From an uncultured Muribaculaceae bacterium (GTDB lineage Bacteria > Bacteroidota > Bacteroidia > Bacteroidales > Muribaculaceae): 29,329 bases of DNA. The notes under the pieces are model-generated. The model did no database searches, was not told the DNA's origin, and saw nothing but the letters and a program-made list of their open reading frames with translations. The DNA lies in assembly GCA_910585275.1 (NCBI GenBank), contig CAJUCW010000041.1, positions 1 through 29,329 on the forward strand, read 5' to 3'. Made by a program: the position numbers and the translations under genes. Every line of letters begins with the position of its first letter. Position 1 is the first letter of the stretch. Of this stretch, positions 7,975-16,100 are shown piece after piece.

Positions 7975-8112
7975 CTCTCCGTTAGGGTGATTTTTTCCAA
8001 ATCACATACCTTCCTTTCCGGGCATGCCTGCGCAGGCCCCCGTTACCCTCAAAGGAAAAAAGCACCTTCTCAAACACATAAAACCGAACAACAATAACAT
8101 TTTACATATATA

Positions 8113-8718
8113 ATGAAAAAGAATCTTCTCAGAGTTTCAGCTCTCGCTTTTGCTCTCTCTCTTTGCGTTGCCCTCCCCTCTTGTGGCGACAATACCAAGA
8201 AAGAAGCAGAAAAGCCCGCTGCCGCAGCAAAAACCAACGCCGAAAAAAGCGGACTGCCCAACTATCGGTATGTTGACCTCGACACTGTCCTTAACAAGTA
8301 TAACCTTGCAAAAGACTACAACGAGGAGATGCTACGCATGCAAAACAATATGGAGAGCGAAGTGAAACGCCACGAAAACTCAATCCAGTCTTTTGCCACA
8401 TCAATGCAAAAGAAGCTTCAGAACAACGGTTATCTTTCGGAAGAGTCTTATAAAGCAGACCAAGAAAAAATCAACAACATGCAAGCCACGGCCCAGCGTT
8501 CGGTAGCTTCCCTGCAAAACAATTTTGAAAATGCGGCCATGACTGCCCAGAAAACCGTCAACGACTCTATCCAGGCTTTCATCAAGGATTACAATGCTAA
8601 AAAGGGATATGACGCAATCCTATTCAAAAACGCCACTCTTTTTATAAATCCGGACCTCGATATCACCGATGAAGTTGTGGAAGGCTTGAACGCACGCTAC
8701 AACAAGGTAAAAAAATAA
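8113..8718 (+). CDS. OmpH/Skp-like periplasmic lipoprotein
   Basis: Skp/OmpH proteins are periplasmic chaperones that hold unfolded outer-membrane proteins; Bacteroidota encode several OmpH-like paralogues, some lipidated. The 201-residue protein has a signal MKKNLLRVSALAFALSLC followed by lipobox LPSC with Cys24 as the likely lipid anchor, then a short Ala/Lys-rich linker. The domain begins with YRYVDLDTVLNKYN, the typical OmpH first strand (YVDxxxV..Y). A long heptad-like helix pair (about residues 65-160, rich in Gln, Asn, Glu, Lys) forms the Skp tentacle, and the end returns to a beta strand with ILFKNATLFINPDLDITDEV, the second half of the OmpH body. It stands alone between a divergent promoter region and a strong terminator. 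Confidence 0.88.
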   Translation: MKKNLLRVSALAFALSLCVALPSCGDNTKKEAEKPAAAAKTNAEKSGLPNYRYVDLDTVLNKYNLAKDYNEEMLRMQNNMESEVKRHENSIQSFATSMQKKLQNNGYLSEESYKADQEKINNMQATAQRSVASLQNNFENAAMTAQKTVNDSIQAFIKDYNAKKGYDAILFKNATLFINPDLDITDEVVEGLNARYNKVKK

Positions 8719-8735
8719 ACGACATTTCGTCAAGT

Positions 8736-8776
8736 GGGCTGTCTCCGGATTTTCAGAGACAGCCCTTTTTATTTTT
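8736..8776 (+). terminator. Intrinsic terminator after the OmpH-like gene
   Basis: Stem gggctgtctc (8736-8745) pairs perfectly with gagacagccc (8756-8765) across a 10-nt loop and is followed by tttttattttt. It sits 18 bases past the stop. Confidence 0.93.
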
Positions 8777-8870
8777 ACGCAACAACTCGTCGCTCCAAAT
8801 CGTTGTAGAATCATGAGAGGCGCACAAAACGTTGTTTTTTCACGGAAGGAGGCCACTTATCCGACCATGT

Positions 8871-8903
8871 TTTGCAGAATGTCAAAAGTTCTGATTAACT
8901 TTG
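8871..8903 (+). promoter_or_regulatory. Promoter of hflX
   Basis: A -33 TTTG (8871-8874) and a -7 TAACTTTG (8896-8903) are separated by 21 bases, matching the Bacteroidota consensus. The ATG at 8962 lies 58 bases downstream of the -7 box. Confidence 0.72.
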
Positions 8904-8961
8904 CAAAAATCTTCCTACCGAATTATAGTTTCATCCCCCTCTCTCTTGTTATTTAGCAGCA

Positions 8962-10203
8962 ATGATTGAAGACAATATTATCAACAAAGAAGCAAACGAG
9001 CGCACGGTGCTCGTAGGGCTTGTCACACTCCGCCAGAATGAAGCGAAAGTAAAGGAATATCTCGATGAACTTGACTTTCTTGCCCGCACCGCCGGTGCGG
9101 AACCGGAAAAAAGATTTATCCAGAAACTCGAGTATCCCAACCCGAGAACCTACGTGGGCACCGGCAAACTCGAGGAGATAAGATTATATGTAGAAGACAA
9201 CGATATCGGACTCGTGATTTTTGACGACGACCTTTCGCCAAAACAAGTGGCGAATATTGAGAAAGAGCTGAAAGTCAAGATTCTCGACCGCACAAGCCTT
9301 ATCCTTGATATTTTTGCAAAGAGGGCACAGACTGCTACCGCACGCACACAGGTGGAACTCGCACAATACCAGTATCTGCTCCCGAGGCTTACCAGAATGT
9401 GGACCCACCTTGAGCGACAGAGGGGCGGAATCGGAATGAGGGGGCCCGGAGAGACCCAGATTGAAACCGACCGACGGATTATCCTCGACAAGATTTCACG
9501 CCTCAAAGAAGAACTGAAGCATATCGACAGGCAGAAAAGCATTCAACGCAAAAACCGTGGCAAACTCACCCGTATTGCGCTCGTCGGATATACCAACGTA
9601 GGCAAATCGACACTGATGAACCTCCTGAGCAAAAGCGAAGTCTTTGCCGAAAACAAACTGTTCGCCACCCTCGACACAACTGTAAGGAAGGTAATAATCG
9701 ACAATCTTCCGTTTCTGCTCACAGACACTGTCGGTTTCATACGCAAGCTTCCCACCCATCTTGTGGACTCTTTCAAATCAACCCTCGACGAAGTCCGCGA
9801 GGCCGACGTGCTTGTCCACGTAGTCGATATCTCCCATCCCGGATTCGAGGAACAGATAGAAGTGGTCAATAAAACTCTCCAGGACGTATGCGGCGGAATC
9901 GCCAAGCCGGTGATTATGGTTTTCAACAAAATCGACGCCTTCACTTATACCCCCAAAGACCCCGACGACCTAACTCCCTCGACAAGGGAGAACATTTCCC
10001 TCGATGAATTCCGGCAGACATGGATGGCGAAAATGGAGAACAACTGCGTCTTTATATCCGCGAAAGAGAAATTGAATATCGATGCTCTGAAAGAGCTCCT
10101 CTACGATAAAGCAAAGGAAATACACTCCGAAAGATTTCCCTACAATGATTTCCTTTTCCAGAAATATGACGAAGATTATGGAACAGACGACCAGAACTCT
10201 TGA
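8962..10203 (+). CDS. hflX: GTPase HflX (ribosome-splitting factor)
   Basis: HflX is a cytoplasmic GTPase that binds the 50S subunit and splits stalled or hibernating ribosomes under stress. The 413-residue product shows the N-terminal HflX domain (about 12-120), the glycine-rich GGIGMRGPGE and ETQIETDRR linker (155-173), a coiled-coil helix, and a G domain with G1 GYTNVGKST (209-217), G3 DTVGF (255-259) and G4 NKID (322-325). A short C-terminal domain ends in FLFQKYDEDYGTD. It follows a good promoter and its end overlaps the DUF4954 gene by 26 bp or more, so the two are likely cotranscribed and coupled. Start ATG 8962 fits the family; no Shine-Dalgarno sequence is visible. Confidence 0.97.
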   Translation: MIEDNIINKEANERTVLVGLVTLRQNEAKVKEYLDELDFLARTAGAEPEKRFIQKLEYPNPRTYVGTGKLEEIRLYVEDNDIGLVIFDDDLSPKQVANIEKELKVKILDRTSLILDIFAKRAQTATARTQVELAQYQYLLPRLTRMWTHLERQRGGIGMRGPGETQIETDRRIILDKISRLKEELKHIDRQKSIQRKNRGKLTRIALVGYTNVGKSTLMNLLSKSEVFAENKLFATLDTTVRKVIIDNLPFLLTDTVGFIRKLPTHLVDSFKSTLDEVREADVLVHVVDISHPGFEEQIEVVNKTLQDVCGGIAKPVIMVFNKIDAFTYTPKDPDDLTPSTRENISLDEFRQTWMAKMENNCVFISAKEKLNIDALKELLYDKAKEIHSERFPYNDFLFQKYDEDYGTDDQNS

Positions 10204-11890
10204 TATCGAAGCGACAGGGAAGCATGCCCCCTCAAGTTTGACATGGTGGCAAATACAACAACTTGAAAAACAGGGATGCACTTCCGACGACTGGACCTCC
10301 GTCCTTGTTTCGCCTGCCACCGACCTTTCGAAGCTGCGCAACGCCCACTTCGGGGGAAAAATAAGCATCGGCAAAGGTGCCTCCATAAGAAACGTCCCGG
10401 GAGGAATATTCAATTGCCGCGTAGGGGAAAATACCGTAATCGAGAACGTGGCGAGGATAGAATTCGAACCCGAAGCACCTTGCGGGGTAGGAATTACCAT
10501 TTCGGCATTAGACGAAACCGGTTCTCGCCCCGTAGTGGCATATCCCGGACTGTCGTCACAGGTCGCCACGCTCATGGCCAGGGTGCCTTCATGGCTTGAA
10601 CGCCGGCTATCCCCCCTGCTTCAGGATTTTCTCGACACCAAAGCCATGGCGCACGAAATCGGCGACGGTGCGGTAGTTCGAGATTGTGGAAGGCTCCTTA
10701 ACGTAAGCGTCGGGCACGGGGTTACAATAGAAGGAGCCCGGTCGTTGATAAACGGTGCGATAATCAACAATTCGACCGTTGGCCGGCCAATCGCTTACGT
10801 CGGCTCGGGCGTGGATGCCGAAAACTTCATTATAGAAGACGGCCGCGTGGCCGACGGCGTGATTTTGCGCAACTGCTATGTCGGACAGGGAGCAGAGATT
10901 GAAAAAGGGTTCACCGCCCACGACTCGCTTTTCTTCGCCAACTGTTCTTTCGAAAACGGCGAGGCATGCGCCCTTCTTGCAGGCCCTTATTCGGTAAGCA
11001 TGCATAAGGCGTCGCTCATGATCGGATGCCAGACATCTTTCATGAACGCCGGTTCAGCCACAAACCAGAGCAACCACATGTATAAGCTCGGCCCGGTCCA
11101 CTGGGGTGTCCTTGAAAGGGGCGTCAAGACGGCTTCGGGGGCCTACATTATGCTCGGAGCCAAGATAGGTGCGTTTTCGATGGTGATGGGGCTTCATAAA
11201 ACCCATCCCGATTCATCGTCATTCCCGTTCTCATATCTGTTTGGCGACGAAAGAGGTGCAACAGTGGTGGTGCCAGCAGCCATGCTGAGGTCATGCGGCT
11301 TGCTGCGCGACGAAAAAAAATGGCCTACACGCGACCGTCGGCTCAAACGCAAACTGCCTCTCCATGACCGCATCATATTCAATGTGTTAAATCCATTTAC
11401 GGTCGAAAGCATGCTCAATGCCATCGACACAATCTCCGAATTGCTTTCAGGCCCCACATACGACGACCTTTATTTCCGTCACAAGGGAATGAAGTTCACC
11501 CGCGCCGCCCTTGAAAGAGCCAAGTTCCTCTACACGCTTGCCATCTACAAGTATCTATCGATGAGCTTGCCCGATGGGAAGATTCCGGAATCTGACGGCC
11601 TCGAGGCAGAAGACTGGGTCGATGTGGGAGGCCAGGTCATGCCGCGCGAAATTCTTGAAAAAGCCATCGAGAAAGACAATATCGAGGAAGCGGAGAAGCT
11701 CTTTACTCATGCGTTTGAAGAATATGCTGCGCTCCAGCAGCGTTGGATAGGACGCAGGTTCGGAGAATGGTGGCGCACAAGGGAAGACCGCATAGCAACT
11801 GGGGCAAAGGAATTTGACGAACTCGTGGAAGACGACAGGCAGGAATATCTGGAGTCTCTCGCAAAAGAAACTCGAATGCTCAACCTCTAA
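10178..11890 (+). CDS. DUF4954 family protein with hexapeptide-like beta-helix
   Basis: A Bacteroidota protein family of unknown function. About 570 residues. The N-terminal LTWWQIQQLEKQGCTSDDW is the family opening. From about residue 55 to 330 many short strands with the spacing of left-handed beta-helix repeats follow (for example GGKISIGKGASIRNV, VGENTVIENV, GDGAVVRDCG, VGHGVTIEGA, GRVADGVILRNCYVGQGAEIEKG), which resembles nucleotide-sugar acyltransferases or pyrophosphorylase C-terminal domains. The second half is helical. The open frame reaches back to 10145, but Met at 10178 (MEQTTRT) gives a shorter overlap with hflX and better matches where the conserved part begins; Met at 10166 is possible. 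A substrate cannot be named; a sugar-nucleotide or fucose/arabinose-type pathway is only a guess. Confidence 0.87.
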   Translation: MEQTTRTLDIEATGKHAPSSLTWWQIQQLEKQGCTSDDWTSVLVSPATDLSKLRNAHFGGKISIGKGASIRNVPGGIFNCRVGENTVIENVARIEFEPEAPCGVGITISALDETGSRPVVAYPGLSSQVATLMARVPSWLERRLSPLLQDFLDTKAMAHEIGDGAVVRDCGRLLNVSVGHGVTIEGARSLINGAIINNSTVGRPIAYVGSGVDAENFIIEDGRVADGVILRNCYVGQGAEIEKGFTAHDSLFFANCSFENGEACALLAGPYSVSMHKASLMIGCQTSFMNAGSATNQSNHMYKLGPVHWGVLERGVKTASGAYIMLGAKIGAFSMVMGLHKTHPDSSSFPFSYLFGDERGATVVVPAAMLRSCGLLRDEKKWPTRDRRLKRKLPLHDRIIFNVLNPFTVESMLNAIDTISELLSGPTYDDLYFRHKGMKFTRAALERAKFLYTLAIYKYLSMSLPDGKIPESDGLEAEDWVDVGGQVMPREILEKAIEKDNIEEAEKLFTHAFEEYAALQQRWIGRRFGEWWRTREDRIATGAKEFDELVEDDRQEYLESLAKETRMLNL

Positions 11891-11950
11891 GACCGCGCAA
11901 AAACTATCCTTTTTTCATTGCGTGGCCATGTCGGGCCATAAAAAATTACG

Positions 11951-11990
11951 CTTTGCGATATTTTTATATCGCAAAGCGGCTTTTTATTTG
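11951..11990 (+). terminator. Terminator between DUF4954 gene and rpsA
   Basis: An 11-bp perfect stem ctttgcgatat (11951-11961) pairs with atatcgcaaag (11966-11976) across loop tttt, then gcggc and tttttatttg. The T-run is 5 bases from the stem, slightly far. The last four bases of the tail (TTTG, 11987-11990) double as the -33 box of the rpsA promoter. Confidence 0.7.
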
Positions 11991-12018
11991 TGTATTAAGA
12001 AAAAAAACACTACCTTTG
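11987..12018 (+). promoter_or_regulatory. Promoter of rpsA
   Basis: A -33 TTTG (11987-11990) is followed after exactly 20 bases by -7 TACCTTTG (12011-12018). The leader to the ATG at 12083 would be about 58 nt, AT-rich near the start codon (ttattaacttttaATG), without a Shine-Dalgarno sequence. Confidence 0.8.
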
Positions 12019-12082
12019 TGCGCTCGTGATGGTTTTTCACCGCACGAGGTAGAGAATTTTCAACCATATTTATTAACTTTTA

Positions 12083-13870
12083 ATGACTGAATCTAAAGTT
12101 CAAACCCCGATTGAAGACTTCGATTGGGATGCCTATGCAAACGGCGAAACAGCTGGTTCGAAGAGCCGCGAGGAGCTTGTAAACACCTACGACGAGTCTC
12201 TTAAGACAGCTAAAGACAATGAAGTGGTGACCGGTGTGGTTAAATCCATCACCAAGCGCGAGGTTCGTGTTGACATCGGCATGAAATCAGACGCTATCAT
12301 CCCCATTTCGGAATTCCGCTACAATCCTGACCTCAAAGTCGGCGACGAAGTGGAAGTTTTCATCGAGACCCTTGAAGACAAGAACGGCCAGCTTCGTCTT
12401 TCTCACAAGAAAGCTTGCCAGACCCGCAGCTGGGATCGCGTCAACCAGGCTCTTGAGAACGACGAGATCATCAAAGGCTACGTTAAATCGCGCACCAAAG
12501 GCGGCATGATTGTCGATGTCTTCGGCATCGAGGCATTCCTCCCAGGTTCTCAGATTGATGTTCGCCCCATCCGCGACTATGATGTATTCGTCGATAAGAC
12601 TATGGAATTCAAGGTTGTGAAAATCAACCAGGAATATAAGAACGTTGTCGTTTCACACAAAGCCCTCATCGAGGCTGAGCTCGAAGCCCAGAAGCGCGAG
12701 ATTATCTCCAAGCTTGAGAAGGGTCAGGTGCTTGAAGGCAAAGTCAAGAATATCACTCCTTACGGTGTATTCGTTGACCTCGGAGGTGTTGACGGTCTCG
12801 TTCACATTACAGACCTTTCCTGGGGCCGTGTTTCCGATCCCCGCGAGGTTGTTGAGCTTGACCAGGACATCAAGGTGGTTATCCTCGACTTTGACAACGA
12901 GAAAAAGCGTATCGCCCTCGGCGTTAAGCAGCTTCTCCCCCATCCTTGGGATGCCCTTGACCAGAACATCAAGGTTGGCGACCACATCCACGGCCGCGTA
13001 GTCGTTATGGCTGACTACGGTGCATTCGTTGAGGTTCAGCCCGGCGTTGAAGGTCTTATCCACGTTTCCGAGATGTCTTGGAGCCAGCACCTCCGCAGCG
13101 CTCAGGACTTCCTCAAGGTTGGCGACGAAGTTGAAGCAGTTGTCCTCACCCTCGACCGTGAAGACCGCAAGATGAGCCTCGGCATCAAGCAGCTCAAGAA
13201 AGACCCCTGGGAGAATATCGAAGAGAAATATGCCATCGGCTCTCGCCACACTGCCAAGGTTCGCAACTTCACCAATTTCGGTGTGTTCGTTGAAATCGAG
13301 GAAGGCGTTGACGGCCTTATCCACATCTCCGACCTCTCTTGGACCAAGAAAATCAAACATCCTTCCGAGTTCACCCAGGTTGGAAACGACATCGAGGTTC
13401 AGGTGCTCGAAATCGACAAGGAGAACCGCCGTCTCTCACTTGGCCACAAGCAGCTCGAAGAGAACCCCTGGGATGTATTCGAAACCATCTTCACGGTTGG
13501 TTCTATCCACGAGGGCACTATCACAGAGGTTATGGACAAGGGCGCCGTTATTGCTCTTGAATATGGCGTAGAAGGCTTCGCTACTCCCAAACACCTAGTT
13601 AAGGAAGACGGCTCTCAAGCAAAACTCGACGAGAAGCTTAACTTCAAAGTTATCGAGTTTAACAAAGATAGCAAGCGAATCATTCTTTCTCACAGTCGCA
13701 TAGCAGAAGATGCCAATAAGACTGAAACTCGCGCACAGCGTCCTGCAGCCAAGAAACCCCGTCGTGAGGAAGAGGCTGTAGCAGCTCCCGCAATCGAGAA
13801 GACCACTCTCGGCGACCTCGGGGCCCTCAAAGCCCTTAAGGAGCAGATGCAGAAAGAAGAGCGTAAGTAA
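12083..13870 (+). CDS. rpsA: Ribosomal protein bS1
   Basis: S1 on the 30S subunit binds mRNA and helps initiation, which matters in Bacteroidota, where Shine-Dalgarno pairing is weak. The 595-residue protein contains six S1 (OB-fold) repeats, from about residue 45 to 550, visible as recurring GVFVDLGGVDGLVHITDLSW-type strings: VTGVVKSITKREV, IKGYVKSRTKGG, LEGKVKNITPYGVFV, IHGRVVVMADYGAFV, HTAKVRNFTNFGVFV and HEGTITEVMDKGAVI. The C-terminal tail (about 555-595) is charged and ends in LGALKALKEQMQKEERK. Codon choice is strongly biased (GTT, CGT, GGC, AAG), unlike its neighbours, as expected for high expression. It is a single-gene unit with its own promoter and a strong terminator. A long open frame on the opposite strand is a product of this codon bias. 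Confidence 0.98.
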   Translation: MTESKVQTPIEDFDWDAYANGETAGSKSREELVNTYDESLKTAKDNEVVTGVVKSITKREVRVDIGMKSDAIIPISEFRYNPDLKVGDEVEVFIETLEDKNGQLRLSHKKACQTRSWDRVNQALENDEIIKGYVKSRTKGGMIVDVFGIEAFLPGSQIDVRPIRDYDVFVDKTMEFKVVKINQEYKNVVVSHKALIEAELEAQKREIISKLEKGQVLEGKVKNITPYGVFVDLGGVDGLVHITDLSWGRVSDPREVVELDQDIKVVILDFDNEKKRIALGVKQLLPHPWDALDQNIKVGDHIHGRVVVMADYGAFVEVQPGVEGLIHVSEMSWSQHLRSAQDFLKVGDEVEAVVLTLDREDRKMSLGIKQLKKDPWENIEEKYAIGSRHTAKVRNFTNFGVFVEIEEGVDGLIHISDLSWTKKIKHPSEFTQVGNDIEVQVLEIDKENRRLSLGHKQLEENPWDVFETIFTVGSIHEGTITEVMDKGAVIALEYGVEGFATPKHLVKEDGSQAKLDEKLNFKVIEFNKDSKRIILSHSRIAEDANKTETRAQRPAAKKPRREEEAVAAPAIEKTTLGDLGALKALKEQMQKEERK

Positions 13871-13880
13871 TAATGCATCA

Positions 13881-13905
13881 TAAATCGGGCAGAATGCCTG
13901 ATTTA
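13881..13905 (+). other. Hairpin in the rpsA 3' untranslated region
   Basis: The stem taaatcgggca (13881-13891) pairs with tgcctgattta (13895-13905) across gaa, with one G-T type pair. It directly precedes the terminator hairpin and may protect the mRNA 3' end. Confidence 0.6.
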
Positions 13906-13950
13906 CACAAAAAAAAATGGAAAAGCTTCGGCTTTTCCATTTTTTTGTGT
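13906..13950 (+). terminator. Strong intrinsic terminator after rpsA
   Basis: The stem atggaaaagc (13917-13926) pairs with gcttttccat (13931-13940) across the stable TTCG tetraloop, followed by six further T. The A-run before the stem (13909-13916) would give a T-run on the other strand, so the element is bidirectional in form. Confidence 0.95.
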
Positions 13951-14056
13951 AATTTTACGTTTCAAAATAATAGCGTGTTTGAATTTAACCCGGTTAATTC
14001 CGAGAAGATTCTTTTAGATGTTAAATCCAGACCCACTTAAGACTTCTGACCGTTTC

Positions 14057-14389
14057 ATGTTGAAAAAACGATTCATATCTTTCTTTATGGCAATGTCGTT
14101 TGCCGCTGCGTCATGGGGGATACCGGTTTCTGCCGAATGGGAAACCGCCCCGAGGCATGAAGTGCGCGACGCCAAATCCGTAATAAAGGATAATGAACTT
14201 GAAATCATGACTTTGCCTTCATGCATTATTGTGAACACCGGCCATAAAATTAACATTCAGGTGTTCACTATATTGGGAAGGCTTGTGTCGGCAGAGACGC
14301 TTCAGCCCGGACTATCGAGGCTGACGGTGGGGGCACACGGCATTTACATCATAAAAGCCGGAGAACTGACATGCAAGGTGGCTATATAA
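14057..14389 (+). CDS. Small secreted protein with T9SS-sorting-domain-like C-terminus
   Basis: I cannot assign a named family. From the chosen ATG at 14057 the product has 110 residues: a signal peptide MLKKRFISFFMAMSFAAASW with likely cleavage after PVSA (about residue 26), a short charged segment, then a C-terminal half with the strand pattern seen in type A sorting or Por-secretion tails: INIQVFTILGRLV, a short loop, LQPGLSRLTVGAHGIYIIKAGE and a final LTCKVAI. In known cases this domain follows a much larger effector; here it is almost the whole mature protein. The frame opens earlier at 14018, but those 13 residues lack signal-peptide features. The ilvE start lies 17 bases after the stop. 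Confidence 0.65.
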   Translation: MLKKRFISFFMAMSFAAASWGIPVSAEWETAPRHEVRDAKSVIKDNELEIMTLPSCIIVNTGHKINIQVFTILGRLVSAETLQPGLSRLTVGAHGIYIIKAGELTCKVAI

Positions 14390-14406
14390 TTAAAAAGAAT
14401 CACGAT

Positions 14407-15432
14407 ATGAAAGAAACAGAGATAGATTGGAGCAAGCTCCCGTTTAGTTATATAAAGACGGACTATAATGTAAGGTGTACATACAAAGATGGAAAATGGG
14501 GCGACATCGAGGTGTCCGATTCCGAATACATTCCCCTTCATATAGCGGCGTCATGCCTCCATTACGGACAGGAAGCTTTCGAAGGACTCAAAGCGTTCCG
14601 TGGCAAAGACGGTAAAATCCGCGTTTTCCGAATGGATGAGAACGCAAAGCGTTTCATAAAATCGGCAGAAGGCGTAATGATGCAGCCTCTTCCCGAAGAA
14701 TTGTTTTGTGAGATGGTCCGTAAGGTTGTGAAACTCAACGAGCGTTTTATTCCTCCCTACGGCACCGGAGCATCCCTTTATATTCGCCCGCTTGAAATCG
14801 GGGTGTCGCCAAGAGTGGGTGTAAGCCCTGCATCGGAATACACCGTAATAATGCTCGTCACCCCTGTCGGGCCATACTTCAAAGAGGGATTCAAACCCAC
14901 TAAGGTATGCATTAGCCGGGAATATGACCGCGTAGCCCCCAAAGGCACCGGGGCCATAAAAGTAGGAGGCAACTACGGGGCATCTCTCGTGGCTGGTGAA
15001 AAAGCTCATCAACTGGGATATTCCGTAATGCTTTATCTCGATCCGAAAGAGAAAAAATATATCGACGAGTGTGGGGCCGCCAACTTCTTCGGAATAAAAG
15101 ACAACACTTACGTCACTCCGGCAAGCGAATCTATACTCCCTTCGATCACCAACAAGAGCCTGCGTCAGCTTGCCGAAGACATGGGTATGAAAGTGGAACA
15201 GCGCCAGGTTCCTCTTGAAGAACTATCCACCTTCGAGGAAATAGCCGCATGCGGCACGGCAGCCGTCTGCTCTCCGGTCTGTGAAATCGACGACCTCGAC
15301 ACCGGCGACAAATATGTAATCTCGTCAGACGGCGTGGCAGGCCCCGTCACCACTGCCCTCTACAATAAGATTCTTGCCATCCAGCATGGCGAAGAGCCGG
15401 ACACACATGGCTGGTGTGAGATTATAGAATGA
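14407..15432 (+). CDS. ilvE: Branched-chain amino acid aminotransferase
   Basis: A PLP-dependent class IV aminotransferase that interconverts Leu, Ile and Val with their 2-oxo acids; cytoplasmic. From ATG 14407 (MKETEIDWSKLPFSY) it has 341 residues. Marker strings are LHYGQEAFEGLKAFRGKDG, LYIRPLEIGVSP, the PLP lysine in GTGAIKVGGNYGASL (about Lys185), YLDPKEKKYIDECGAANFF, and the phosphate-binding end EEIAACGTAAVCSPV. The frame starts at 14371, inside the preceding gene, but the 12 extra residues are not family-like. The stop overlaps the start of the HD-domain gene as ATGA, so those two are translationally coupled. Confidence 0.95.
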   Translation: MKETEIDWSKLPFSYIKTDYNVRCTYKDGKWGDIEVSDSEYIPLHIAASCLHYGQEAFEGLKAFRGKDGKIRVFRMDENAKRFIKSAEGVMMQPLPEELFCEMVRKVVKLNERFIPPYGTGASLYIRPLEIGVSPRVGVSPASEYTVIMLVTPVGPYFKEGFKPTKVCISREYDRVAPKGTGAIKVGGNYGASLVAGEKAHQLGYSVMLYLDPKEKKYIDECGAANFFGIKDNTYVTPASESILPSITNKSLRQLAEDMGMKVEQRQVPLEELSTFEEIAACGTAAVCSPVCEIDDLDTGDKYVISSDGVAGPVTTALYNKILAIQHGEEPDTHGWCEIIE

Positions 15433-15968
15433 ACATCACAGACATTTTCAACAGATATTATTTCGACAACCCCGGGTTGCTTTCCACTGTAACCATCCAT
15501 TCGGAATGCGTGGCACGGAAAGCGCTCGGGTGTCTGCGTTCAAAAGGCTTGGAAGCCGACCAGGAATTCGTATGGGAAGCGGCTATGCTCCACGACATCG
15601 GCGTGGTGAAATGCGATGCACCCGGAATCCTGTGTTTCGGCTCCCTCCCGTATATTTGCCATGGAGTCGAGGGAAGGAAAATTCTTGAGGCCGAGGGACT
15701 GCCACGCCATGCATTGGTATGCGAACGACACACCGGGTCGGGACTGACTGTAGATGACATTATATCACAGCAACTCCCTTTGCCTAAACGCGACATGACA
15801 CCGGTATCTATTGAAGAAAAAGCAATATGTTATGCCGACAAATTTTTCTCGAAATCCGGCAACCTCACCAAAGAAAAAGACCTTGAAAAAGTGATGCGAC
15901 AGATGGAATCGTTCGGGGTCGATTCCTTGCGCCGTTTTATCGAGCTCCATGAAATGTTTGGCACGTGA
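15429..15968 (+). CDS. HD-domain phosphohydrolase (HDIG type)
   Basis: HD-domain proteins are metal-dependent phosphohydrolases, often acting on nucleotides. The 179-residue protein shows His24, the signature AAMLHDIGVVK (His55, Asp56), His78 in CHGVEG, His101 in ERHTGSG and a distal Asp137 in YADKFFSKSG, a complete set for metal binding. Substrate is unknown. It overlaps ilvE by 4 bp (ATGA), suggesting fixed co-expression, but HD proteins of this small type have no established link to branched-chain amino acid metabolism. A weak hairpin with a T-run follows the stop. Confidence 0.85.
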   Translation: MNITDIFNRYYFDNPGLLSTVTIHSECVARKALGCLRSKGLEADQEFVWEAAMLHDIGVVKCDAPGILCFGSLPYICHGVEGRKILEAEGLPRHALVCERHTGSGLTVDDIISQQLPLPKRDMTPVSIEEKAICYADKFFSKSGNLTKEKDLEKVMRQMESFGVDSLRRFIELHEMFGT

Positions 15969-15981
15969 GAGCGACCATCGC

Positions 15982-16008
15982 CTGAAATAGTGTCTTTTCA
16001 GCTTTTTT
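15982..16008 (+). terminator. Possible weak terminator after the HD-domain gene
   Basis: A 6-bp stem ctgaaa (15982-15987) and tttcag (15996-16001) with an 8-nt loop is followed by c and six T. The stem is AT-rich and short, so efficiency is doubtful. Confidence 0.4.
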
Positions 16009-16033
16009 AATACTCCGTTTTGCTTTTTATTGC

Positions 16034-16041
16034 TAACTTTG
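16034..16041 (+). promoter_or_regulatory. Candidate -7 box for the lptD-like gene
   Basis: TAACTTTG matches TAnnTTTG. No clear TTTG lies 19-21 bases upstream; TTTTG at 16018-16022 is too near. It sits 59 bases before the TTG start. Confidence 0.5.
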
Positions 16042-16100
16042 CATCCGCAAATGGTGCTTCTTAATCCAGAGACGCACATAAACGACAACAATAGCCAACA

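Larger units (their letters stand above)
7638..8112. other. 475-base divergent intergenic region
   Basis: It separates the minus-strand pepD operon from the plus-strand OmpH-like gene and holds no credible gene; a long open frame antisense to pepD runs into it but looks like a shadow. Contents are a minus-strand promoter (7739-7769), two plus-strand -7-like boxes (7851-7858 and 7967-7974), a 7-bp inverted repeat gtgattt/aaatcac (7987-8005) and a 12-bp palindrome gcctgcgcaggc (8026-8037). The stretch from about 7740 to 7950 is strongly AT-rich. Confidence 0.7.

Noticed and set aside
12653..13360. A 235-codon minus-strand open frame inside rpsA
   Set aside because: It results from the biased codons and repeated S1 domains of rpsA; no domain is visible.
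12083..13870. Repeated similar segments within rpsA suggestive of a DNA repeat array
   Set aside because: They are the six S1 domains of one protein, with normal divergence.
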